Below are positions 40,402 through 47,599 of a DNA stretch of 64,000 nucleotides, piece by piece. The stretch is from the NCBI RefSeq assembly GCF_014648195.1, contig NZ_BMQQ01000012.1, positions 80,381 to 144,380 of the forward strand, read 5' to 3'. The DNA comes from Streptomyces purpureus. Lineage in GTDB: Bacteria > Actinomycetota > Actinomycetes > Streptomycetales > Streptomycetaceae. Every line of letters starts with the position of its first letter. Position 1 is the stretch's first letter. A program made the position numbers and the translations under genes. The notes below the pieces were generated by a model, which saw only the letters and a program-made list of their open reading frames with translations, was not told where the DNA came from and searched no databases.

Positions 40402-41226
40402 GTGGAAAACCACTCGTTGCCGCGCACAGCCGCCTTCTTTGACCTGGACAAGACGGTCATTGCGAAGTCGTCGACGCTGACCTTCAGCAAGTCCTTCTAC
40501 CAAGGCGGGCTGATCAACCGCCGTGCTGTCCTGCGGACGGCCTACATCCAGTTCGTCTTCCTCGTGGGCGGTGCCGACCACGATCAGATGGAGCGGATGA
40601 GGGAGTACCTCTCCGCGCTCTGCAAAGGCTGGAACGTACAGCAGGTCAAGGAACTCGTCGCCGAGACCCTGCACGATCTCATCGATCCCATCATCTACGA
40701 CGAGGCGGCATCCCTCATCGAGGAGCACCACGCCGCCGGCCGCGACGTCGTGATCGTCTCCACCTCCGGCGCCGAGGTCGTCGAGCCCATCGGCGAGATG
40801 CTGGGCGCCGACCGGGTGGTCGCCACCCGGATGGTGGTCGGCGAGGACGGCTGCTTCACCGGGGAGGTGGAGTACTACGCCTACGGCCCGACGAAAGCCG
40901 CAGCGGTCCGGGAGCTCGCCGAGTCGGAGGGCTACGACCTGGCCCGCTGCTACGCCTACAGCGACTCGGCCACGGACATCCCGATGCTCGAGGCCGTCGG
41001 CCATCCGTACGCGGTCAATCCAGACAGGGCCCTGCGCCGGGTGGCGACCGCCCGCGATTGGCCGATTCTCGTCTTCAACCGCCCCGTCCGGCTCAAGCAG
41101 CGCCTGCCCGAGTTCAAGATGCCGCCCCGCCCCGCGCTGGTCGCCGCGGCGGCCGTGGGAGCGGCGGCCGCCACCGCCGGGCTGGTCTGGTACGCCAACC
41201 GCCGACGGCATGCCGCTGCCAGCTGA
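40402..41226 (+). CDS. HAD-IB family phosphatase with C-terminal membrane anchor
   Basis: 274 residues, VENHSLPRTAAFFDLDKTVI onward. HAD motifs: FFDLDKTV (DxDxT variant), motif II IVSTSGAEVVEPI, motif III Lys in YGPTKAAAVRELA, and motif IV YSDSATDIPMLEAVGHPYAV. This is the SerB-like HAD-IB branch. A C-terminal TM (ALVAAAAVGAAAATAGLVWYA) and a basic tail anchor it. The substrate may be a phosphoserine-like or lipid phosphate. I recall the S. coelicolor counterpart being annotated as associated with morphological differentiation. Confidence 0.88.
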   Translation: MENHSLPRTAAFFDLDKTVIAKSSTLTFSKSFYQGGLINRRAVLRTAYIQFVFLVGGADHDQMERMREYLSALCKGWNVQQVKELVAETLHDLIDPIIYDEAASLIEEHHAAGRDVVIVSTSGAEVVEPIGEMLGADRVVATRMVVGEDGCFTGEVEYYAYGPTKAAAVRELAESEGYDLARCYAYSDSATDIPMLEAVGHPYAVNPDRALRRVATARDWPILVFNRPVRLKQRLPEFKMPPRPALVAAAAVGAAAATAGLVWYANRRRHAAAS

Positions 41227-41250
41227 TCCACCCCTCAACCGTTCCGCCCG

Positions 41251-41279
41251 CATTTGCACCGAAAAGTAAAGAGGCATGA
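41251..41279. promoter_or_regulatory. Composite motif shared with 44911 region
   Basis: CATTTGCACCGAAAA is followed by (A)GTAAAGAGGCATGA. The first 15-mer recurs 14/15 at 44911-44925. The second part recurs there as its reverse complement, TCATGCC-GGAC-TCTTTACT. Function unknown. Confidence 0.5.
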
Positions 41280-41299
41280 GTCAGGGGTTCCGCTTGCCC

Positions 41300-41545
41300 C
41301 GTGACAGGAGTAGAAAGGAGTTAAGGCCCGCGAGACCTAGGACATCCGAGAGGATCACCTGTTGAGCAAGAAGGCCCCACGGACCTAAGCATGAAAGCCG
41401 AGCACCCACGCGACGTCGACCCGTCGATTACGGGCCAGCCGCACCAGGCGATGAGCAAAGACTCCGCTTGATGGGCACATATCGAGGACGCATGGTAACT
41501 GGGCGGACATGCCAGCGGCGGTACCAGACTTTGGTACCGCCGCAA
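41300..41545. ncRNA. Candidate 6S-like RNA (scr3559-type)
   Basis: This 368-bp gap between the HAD gene and the Fic-like gene has no credible ORF and lower G+C than its flanks. In S. coelicolor the 6S-like RNA scr3559 is, to my recollection, encoded at the equivalent place. Pairing AAGCCGAG (about 41390) with CTCCGCTT (41462-41469) encloses the CCCGT-CGATT-ACGGG hairpin. GCCCCA/TGGGC outside it leaves a large internal bubble, as expected of 6S RNA. The orientation and exact ends are not resolved. Confidence 0.45.
41515..41543 (-). terminator. Hairpin between ncRNA region and Fic-like gene
   Basis: GCGGCGGTACCA/TGGTACCGCCGC, a perfect 12-bp stem with a 5-nt loop, lies 52 nt beyond the Fic-like gene stop. 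It may serve both directions. Confidence 0.75.
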
Positions 41546-41594
41546 CCCTGTTCAGGGGCCCTTCAGGGCGCACCCGACACCCCCACCGGCAGCC

Positions 41595-42413
41595 TCAGGC
41601 AGCGCCGCGCTGCAGCGCCTCGCAGACCGCGGTCGACTCCCTGACCCCGAGCTCCACCGCGCGGCCGCAGTGCGCGATCCAGGCGGCCATGCCCTCGGGC
41701 GTCCCCGACCGGTACCCCTCGAAGGCCGCGACATAGGCCGCCTGCCCCTGCTCGGCGTGGCCGACCTCGGCCGGGCAGATCGACTTCGGGTCCAGACCGC
41801 TGCCGACCAGCACGATCCGCTCGGCGGCCCGCGCGACCAGGCCGTTGCACGAAGTGAACGGCCGCAGCGCGAGGAGTTCGCCATGGACGACGGCGGCGGT
41901 CACCAGCGCGGGGGCCGATCCGCCGGCGATGATCAGCTGGGCCAGGCCGTCGAGGCGGCCGGCGACCTCGGCCGCGTCCGGGAGGGGTGCTTCGATCAGC
42001 GGCTCGTCGACCGGCTCGCCGTCCTGCCGCGGCCGCCCGGTCGTCTCGTCCGGCGCACCGGCCGCGACCAGATGCAGCCGGGCCAGCACCCGCAGCGGCG
42101 ACTGCCGCCAGATCGAGAGCAGCTGACCGGCCTCCGCGCCGAGCCGGAGCGCGGCGCCGACGATGCGCGCCTCGGGGTCACCACCGAAGTCGGTGCGCCG
42201 GCGCACCTCCTCCAGGGCCCAGTCGGCGCCGGCGAGGGCCGCCGAGCCGCGCGCGCCGCGCAGCGCCGCCTCAGAGGTGATCTCGTTGCTGCGGCGCCGC
42301 ATCACGCGGTGCCCGTAGACCCGGTCGACGGCCTTGCGTACGGAGTCCACCGAGTCGGCGACGCCCGGCAGGGAGCCGAGGGCGGCCAAGGGGTCAGAGG
42401 CGTGCGTACTCAT
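41595..42413 (-). CDS. Fic-like protein with degenerate active site
   Basis: 272 residues. The region near residues 180-200 reads LLALRPFTSCNGLVARAAER. It aligns with the Fic motif HPFxxGNGRxxR, but His is Arg, the first Gly is Cys and the catalytic-loop Arg is Leu. AMP transfer is therefore unlikely, and a binding or inhibitory role is possible. The N-terminus contains SNEITSEAALRGARGSAALA, an inhibitory-helix-like stretch. I recall it in S. coelicolor labelled as an oxidoreductase. I chose the ATG at 42413; TAGCCT is 8 nt upstream. Confidence 0.7.
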   Translation of the reverse strand: MSTHASDPLAALGSLPGVADSVDSVRKAVDRVYGHRVMRRRSNEITSEAALRGARGSAALAGADWALEEVRRRTDFGGDPEARIVGAALRLGAEAGQLLSIWRQSPLRVLARLHLVAAGAPDETTGRPRQDGEPVDEPLIEAPLPDAAEVAGRLDGLAQLIIAGGSAPALVTAAVVHGELLALRPFTSCNGLVARAAERIVLVGSGLDPKSICPAEVGHAEQGQAAYVAAFEGYRSGTPEGMAAWIAHCGRAVELGVRESTAVCEALQRGAA

Positions 42414-42421
42414 AAGTAGGG

Positions 42422-42427
42422 AGGCTA
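42422..42427 (-). promoter_or_regulatory. Putative -10 of Fic-like gene
   Basis: TAGCCT on the minus strand lies 8 nt before the ATG at 42413, with no Shine-Dalgarno sequence between. Confidence 0.4.
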
Positions 42428-42474
42428 CGCGCCTTGGCGCGGCGCCCCACCTTGGAGTGGTCTTCTTCACGCAC

Positions 42475-42506
42475 TTGACCACTCGGGGCGATCATCCCAC
42501 TACCCT
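42475..42506 (+). promoter_or_regulatory. Putative promoter of CooC/MinD-like gene
   Basis: TTGACC (42475-42480) and TACCCT (42501-42506) are 20 nt apart, slightly long. TACCCT ends 8 nt before the ATG at 42515, so the mRNA may be leaderless. Confidence 0.4.
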
Positions 42507-42514
42507 AGGTGAAC

Positions 42515-43501
42515 ATGAAGATCGCTTTCGTAGGGAAGGGCGGCAGCGGGAAGACCACGCTGTCCTCGCTCTTCATCCGTCACCTCGCAGCCGGCCAAGC
42601 CCATGTCATCGCGGTGGACGCCGACATCAACCAGCATCTGGGAGTGGCCCTCGGCCTCGATGAGTCGCAGGCCGCCGCGCTGCCCGCGATGGGCGCACAT
42701 CTGCCGCTGATCAAGGAATATTTGCGAGGGACCAATCCACGGATCGCGTCCGCGGAGACGATGATCAAGACGACGCCGCCCGGAGAGGGTTCACGACTGT
42801 TGCGCGTGGTCGAGGACAACCCGGTGTACGACGCGTGCGCCCGTTCCGTACCGCTCGACGGGGGCGGGGTGAGGCTGATGGCGACCGGGCCGTTCACCGA
42901 GGCGGATCTCGGGGTCGCCTGCTACCACTCGAAGGTCGGAGCGGTGGAGCTCTGTCTGAACCATCTGGTCGACGGGCCGGACGAGTATGTGGTCGTCGAC
43001 ATGACGGCCGGATCGGACTCGTTCGCCTCCGGGATGTTCACCCGCTTCGACATGACGTTCCTGGTGGCCGAGCCGACCCGCAAGGGGGTGTCGGTCTACC
43101 GCCAGTACAAGGAGTACGCGCGGGACTTCGGGGTCGCCCTCAGGGTGGTCGGCAACAAGGTGCAGGGCCCGGAGGACGTGGATTTCCTGCGTGACGAGGT
43201 CGGGGACGACCTGCTGGTGACCGTGGGCCACTCGGACTGGGTGCGGGCCATGGAGAAGGGCCGGCCGCAGCGGTTCGAGCGGCTGGAGATGGAGAACCGG
43301 CTGGCGCTGCGGAGCCTCCAGCGCGCGGCGGAGGGTTCGTACGAGCACCGCGACTGGGAGCGCTACACGCGCCAGATGGTCCATTTCCACCTGAAGAACG
43401 CGGAGAGCTGGGGGAACGCGAAGACGGGGGCCGACCTGGCCGCCCAGGTCGACCCGTCCTTCACGCTCGGCGAGAGCCTCGGCACGCCCCAGCCGGTCTA
43501 G
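42515..43501 (+). CDS. CooC/MinD-like P-loop ATPase
   Basis: 328 residues, MKIAFVGKGGSGKTTLSSLF onward, with the deviant Walker A KGGSGKTT, switch I-like VIAVDADINQHLGVALG and VVVDMTAGSDSFASGMFTRF. This is the SIMIBI class nearest CooC-type nickel-insertion ATPases. No carbon monoxide dehydrogenase or nickel gene is nearby, so the client is unknown. A GTG 6 nt upstream is an alternative start. The stop shares CTAG with the convergent deacetylase gene. Confidence 0.85.
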   Translation: MKIAFVGKGGSGKTTLSSLFIRHLAAGQAHVIAVDADINQHLGVALGLDESQAAALPAMGAHLPLIKEYLRGTNPRIASAETMIKTTPPGEGSRLLRVVEDNPVYDACARSVPLDGGGVRLMATGPFTEADLGVACYHSKVGAVELCLNHLVDGPDEYVVVDMTAGSDSFASGMFTRFDMTFLVAEPTRKGVSVYRQYKEYARDFGVALRVVGNKVQGPEDVDFLRDEVGDDLLVTVGHSDWVRAMEKGRPQRFERLEMENRLALRSLQRAAEGSYEHRDWERYTRQMVHFHLKNAESWGNAKTGADLAAQVDPSFTLGESLGTPQPV

Positions 43502-44778
43502 CTCTCGGCCGGCTTGGCCGCGGGGGCGGAGGCAGCCGGCGACGCCACCGCGGGCTGGGCGGCCATGAAGGTCTCCCAGCCTCCGGCGGGCGCCTGGCCG
43601 ACCTTGAGGGTGCGCAGTTTGGCGACGACCGCGGGGTCCTGGGCGTCCAGCCAGTCGGCCAGCTGCCGGAAGGACACGCAGTGCACGTCCTTCTGGACGC
43701 AGACCTTGGCGATCGTCTCCTCGATGGCGCGCATGTACGTGCCGCCGTTCCAGGACTCGAAGTGGTTGCCGATGATCAGCGGGGCGCGGTTGCCGTGGTA
43801 CGAGCGCTCGAAGGCCTGCACGAGACCGTCACGCATCTGGTTGCCCCAGTACTGATGCTTGGCGGGGTCGCCGTGCATCTTCCCGGACTGGTTCACGGCG
43901 AAGTTGTAGTCCATGGAGAGCGTCTCGAAGCCCCGGCCCGGGATGGGCACCAGCTGGAGCGACAGGTCCCACAGGCCGTGTTCCTTCTCGGGCCAGATCT
44001 GGCTGTTGATGCCGCTGGTGTCGTAACGGAAGCCCAGTTGGCTCGCTGCGCGGACGAAGTTCTCGCGGCCCTCCAGGCAGGGGGTGCGGGCGCCGACGAG
44101 TTCCTTGTCGTAGTCGAAGGGGAGCGGCTCCTCGCCGGTCAGCCCGGAATTGGTCTTCCAGTTCTTCACAAACGATTTGGCCTGGGTGACCTCGCTCTTC
44201 CAGTCCTCGACGGACCAGTTGCCGACGCCCGCCTCCTTGCCGCAGAAGTGGCCGTTGAAGTGGGTGCCGATCTCGTTGCCCTCCTGCCAGGCGGCGCGTA
44301 GTTCGCGGACCGTGGCGCGGATCCCCTCGGTGTCGTTGAAGCCGATCTCGGAGCTGCCGGGGGCGTGCTGGGGCGGGCGGTAGAGCTTCGATTTCTCCTC
44401 CGGCAGCAGATAGATGCCGCTGAGGAAGTACGTCATCTTCGCGTTGTACTTCCTGCCGACCTCGCGGAAGTGGGAGAAGAGCTTCTGGCTGTCCTCGCCG
44501 GCGCCGTCCCAGGAGAACACCACGAACTGCGGGGGTTTCTGACCTGGTTTCATCTTGTGCCAGACCGGCTGGTGGGGCTGGGCCCCGGTGAAGGCGGTGG
44601 ATCCGTCGCCGATGAGGCGTACCGCGCCCTCCGGGGCCGCGACGGGCTCCTTCTTGGCGCCCGGGGCGCCCTCCTTGGCTCCTTCCTCGGACTTGCCGAA
44701 GGCCGAGCATCCGGCGAGCCCCGCGACCAGCGCCACGGCGACGGCACCCAGGGCGATCCTCTTCGTGGCGGCTGACAT
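43498..44778 (-). CDS. Polysaccharide deacetylase-like lipoprotein
   Basis: 426 residues. Signal peptide with lipobox LAGC (SAATKRIALGAVAVALVAGL then AGC). The NodB-like domain shows FVVFSWDGAGEDSQKLFSHF in place of the TFDDG motif and EIGTHFNGHFCG for the H-x3-H metal motif. A later conserved arm is GARTPCLEGRENFVRAASQL. It may act on cell-wall or capsular polysaccharide; the altered first motif makes activity uncertain. I chose the ATG at 44778 with AGAGGTGG upstream. Confidence 0.85.
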   Translation of the reverse strand: MSAATKRIALGAVAVALVAGLAGCSAFGKSEEGAKEGAPGAKKEPVAAPEGAVRLIGDGSTAFTGAQPHQPVWHKMKPGQKPPQFVVFSWDGAGEDSQKLFSHFREVGRKYNAKMTYFLSGIYLLPEEKSKLYRPPQHAPGSSEIGFNDTEGIRATVRELRAAWQEGNEIGTHFNGHFCGKEAGVGNWSVEDWKSEVTQAKSFVKNWKTNSGLTGEEPLPFDYDKELVGARTPCLEGRENFVRAASQLGFRYDTSGINSQIWPEKEHGLWDLSLQLVPIPGRGFETLSMDYNFAVNQSGKMHGDPAKHQYWGNQMRDGLVQAFERSYHGNRAPLIIGNHFESWNGGTYMRAIEETIAKVCVQKDVHCVSFRQLADWLDAQDPAVVAKLRTLKVGQAPAGGWETFMAAQPAVASPAASAPAAKPAES

Positions 44779-44910
44779 CCGCCCACCTCTCTCGTTCATC
44801 GGACGAATCACCAGTGCGAGCGGCGTCAAACTCGCACCGCAGCAGGGCGGGTGAGGCCTCGACAAGCGGAGACAAAAGCATTAATCACTGGATCGGGTGA
44901 ACTGGTGCAC

Positions 44911-44944
44911 CATTTGCCCCGAAAATCATGCCGGACTCTTTACT
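44911..44944. promoter_or_regulatory. Composite motif shared with 41251 region
   Basis: CATTTGCCCCGAAAA then TCATGCC-GGAC-TCTTTACT. The 15-mer matches 41251-41265. The second half is the reverse complement of 41265-41279 with four extra bases. It lies in the divergent gap between the deacetylase and the SulP gene, preceded by the palindrome TGGTGCACCA. Confidence 0.5.
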
Positions 44945-45034
44945 CTCCATTACGATCCATTTACCTAGAGTTGAAATACGCCGAGCCGTGATTGCGCCGG
45001 CCCGGTATCCCGCCGCCCGGAGGAGACGGGAAAC

Positions 45035-47377
45035 ATGACCTGCGTCCCCACCCGCACCAATCGCCTCTCACGAATCACTCGCACTGCCCCTCGATCCGGG
45101 TTCCAGCGGCCACACAGTCCGCCGCCCACCGGGGGAGGTCGCTTCCGCATCGCCGGCGCCGACCTGTCCGCCTCCATCGCCGTCTTCCTCATCGCGCTGC
45201 CGCTGTCCCTCGGCATCGCACTCGCCACCGGAGCCCCGCTTCAGGCGGGGCTCGTGGCCGCGGCGGTCGGCGGGATCGTCGTGGGGCGGCTCGGCGGAGC
45301 TCCGTTGCAGGTCAGCGGCCCCGCTGCCGGCCTCACCGTGGTCACTGCCGAGCTCATCCACACGTACGGCTGGCGCACCACCTGCGCGATCACCGTCCTC
45401 GCCGGCCTCACCCAGCTCGGCCTGGCCGCCCTGCGGGTGGCCCGCTCCGCGCTCGCCGTGTCGCCGGCGATCGTGCACGGCATGCTGGCCGGCATCGGCG
45501 TCACCATCGCCCTCGCCCAGCTCCACATCGTCCTCGGCGGCACCCCGCAGAGCTCCGCCATCGCCAACGTCCAGGGGCTGCCCGCCCAGTTGGCCGACCT
45601 CCACCCGGTGGCCCTGTCGATCAGCGGCCTCACCATCGTGTTGCTGCTGCTGTGGCCGCGGATCCCGGGGCGTACGGGGAAGGCCGTGCGCAAGGTCCCG
45701 GCCGCACTCGCCGCCGTGGCCGCCGCGACGACCGTGGCTGCCGTCGCCGGGCTGAGCCTGCCGCGCGTCGACCTGCCGTCCTGGCGCAGCCATGCCCTGC
45801 CGAGCATGCCGGAAGGACCGGTCCTCGGCCTGATCGCCGCCGTCCTCACCGTCACCCTGGTCGCCAGCGTCGAGTCACTGCTCTCCGCGGTCGCCGTGGA
45901 CAGGCTCGCGGCCGCCCGGAAGGTTCCGGACGTACGGATCCCCCGCGCCCGGCTCGACCGCGAACTGGCCGGTCAGGGCTGCGCCAACGCCGTCTCCGGA
46001 GCGCTCGGCGGACTGCCCGTCACGGGCGTCGCCGTCCGCAGCGCCGCGAACGTGGCGGCCGGCGCGGTGAGCCGCAACTCCACGATCCTGCACGGTGTGT
46101 GGGTGGTCCTCGCCGCGCTGGTGCTCGTCCCGGTCCTCGACCTCATTCCGCTGGCCGCGCTCGCCGCCCTGGTGATGGTCGTCGGCATCCAGATGGTCAA
46201 CATCACGCACATGCGCAGCGTCCGGCGGAACCGCGAACTACTGGTGTACGTGGTGACGATGACCGCGGTCGTCCTCACCGGCGTGCTCGAAGGGGTCGCG
46301 GTGGGGATCGCGGTCTCCGTCGGGGTGGCCCTGCACCGGCTGTCCAAGACCAGGATCACGGACGAGGAGACCGAGAGCGGTCATCGTGTGCGGGTGCGCG
46401 GGCAGTTGACGTTCCTGGCGGTGCCCCGCCTGAGCCGGGTGCTCAGCCATGTGCCGCACGGCACCCACTGCACCGTGGAGCTGGACGGCTCCTTCATGGA
46501 CCACGCCGCACACGAGGCGCTGCACGACTGGCAGACCTCCCATGTCGCGCATGGCGGCACGGTGGAGTTCACCGGCCGGTCCGGACGACGGATCGCCGAG
46601 CCCGCGTCCGAGACGCACACCTGCTGCCGCCCCTGGACCCCCTGGCGCAACCACCACTGCGGGGAGCACCCGGTCGAGCCGCTCCCGGCGAACGGGCATC
46701 AACTGGCGAGCGGGCTGAGCTCGTTCCAGCGCAACACGGCGCCCATCGTGCGCGACGAACTCGCCCGGCTGGCGCGCGAAGGGCAGCGGCCCTCGCAGCT
46801 CTTCCTGACCTGCTCCGATTCCCGGCTGGTCACCAGCATGATCACGTCCAGCGGACCGGGCGACCTGTTCACCGTACGGAACGTGGGCAATCTGGTCCCG
46901 CTGCCGGGCGAGGAGAGCGCCGACGACTCGGTCGCGGCGGCGATCGAGTACGCCATCGAGGTGCTGCGGGTCGACTCGATCACCGTCTGCGGGCACTCCG
47001 GCTGCGGGGCGATGCAGGCCTTGCTCACCAACGGCCCGGACACCCCGCAGACCCCGCTGCGGCGCTGGCTTCGCCATGGACTGCCCAGCCTGCGGCGGAT
47101 GGCGAGCACCCAGCACCCCTGGGCCAGGATCTCAGGGCGGCTGCCGGCCGACGCGGTGGAGCAGCTCTGTCTGACCAACGTGGTCCAGCAGCTGGAGCAT
47201 CTGCGGGCGCACGAGTGCGTGGCACGCCGGCTGGCGGAGGGGACGCTTCAGCTGCACGGGATGTACTTCCACGTCGGCGAGGCACAGGCGTACTTGCTGG
47301 CCGACACGGGCGCGGACGACCGGGTGGAGGACCGGTTCGACCGGGTCACCCCGACCGTCCAGAAGGCGAGCGCCTGA
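45035..47377 (+). CDS. SulP-type anion transporter fused to beta-carbonic anhydrase
   Basis: 780 residues. Residues about 38-430 are SulP, with SASIAVFLIALPLSLGIALA, SGPAAGLTVVTAELIHTYGW and SVESLLSAVAVDRLAAARKV. A linker resembling a partial STAS domain follows. Residues about 555-770 are beta-carbonic anhydrase with zinc ligands in FLTCSDSRLV and CGHSGCGAMQALL. It probably imports bicarbonate, with interconversion to CO2 at the membrane. GGAGGA precedes the ATG. A hairpin follows the stop. Confidence 0.93.
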   Translation: MTCVPTRTNRLSRITRTAPRSGFQRPHSPPPTGGGRFRIAGADLSASIAVFLIALPLSLGIALATGAPLQAGLVAAAVGGIVVGRLGGAPLQVSGPAAGLTVVTAELIHTYGWRTTCAITVLAGLTQLGLAALRVARSALAVSPAIVHGMLAGIGVTIALAQLHIVLGGTPQSSAIANVQGLPAQLADLHPVALSISGLTIVLLLLWPRIPGRTGKAVRKVPAALAAVAAATTVAAVAGLSLPRVDLPSWRSHALPSMPEGPVLGLIAAVLTVTLVASVESLLSAVAVDRLAAARKVPDVRIPRARLDRELAGQGCANAVSGALGGLPVTGVAVRSAANVAAGAVSRNSTILHGVWVVLAALVLVPVLDLIPLAALAALVMVVGIQMVNITHMRSVRRNRELLVYVVTMTAVVLTGVLEGVAVGIAVSVGVALHRLSKTRITDEETESGHRVRVRGQLTFLAVPRLSRVLSHVPHGTHCTVELDGSFMDHAAHEALHDWQTSHVAHGGTVEFTGRSGRRIAEPASETHTCCRPWTPWRNHHCGEHPVEPLPANGHQLASGLSSFQRNTAPIVRDELARLAREGQRPSQLFLTCSDSRLVTSMITSSGPGDLFTVRNVGNLVPLPGEESADDSVAAAIEYAIEVLRVDSITVCGHSGCGAMQALLTNGPDTPQTPLRRWLRHGLPSLRRMASTQHPWARISGRLPADAVEQLCLTNVVQQLEHLRAHECVARRLAEGTLQLHGMYFHVGEAQAYLLADTGADDRVEDRFDRVTPTVQKASA

Positions 47378-47435
47378 CCCGCGCCCAGGCGGCCCGTGCC
47401 TGAACCGTCACGACGTCCCGTCCGTGAGAGCGTAT

Positions 47436-47470
47436 GGCCCCTTCTTCCCACCGCTCGGGGAGAAGGGGCC
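47436..47470 (+). terminator. Terminator of SulP/carbonic anhydrase gene
   Basis: GGCCCCTTCT/AGAAGGGGCC, a 10-bp stem enclosing TCCC/GGGA, about 60 nt beyond the stop. Confidence 0.85.
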
Positions 47471-47490
47471 ACTCACGCCCCGATGGCCAC

Positions 47491-47506
47491 ATAGGTCTAA
47501 ACCAAT
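47491..47506. promoter_or_regulatory. DasR-like element (dre) upstream of acs
   Basis: ATAGGTCTAAACCAAT matches the palindromic dre consensus A(C/T)TGGTCTAGACCA(G/C)T at 12 of 16 positions, with the GGTCTA core intact. It lies 94 nt upstream of the acs start. DasR links N-acetylglucosamine to development, and acetate activation is a plausible target. Confidence 0.45.
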
Positions 47507-47599
47507 TTCCGGGAGGCCCTTGTGCACCCGGGCATCTGGCTGATGAGCTATGGCCTGGGACACATAGGCACATAGGACGCCCTGGGAAAGGGAGATGTC

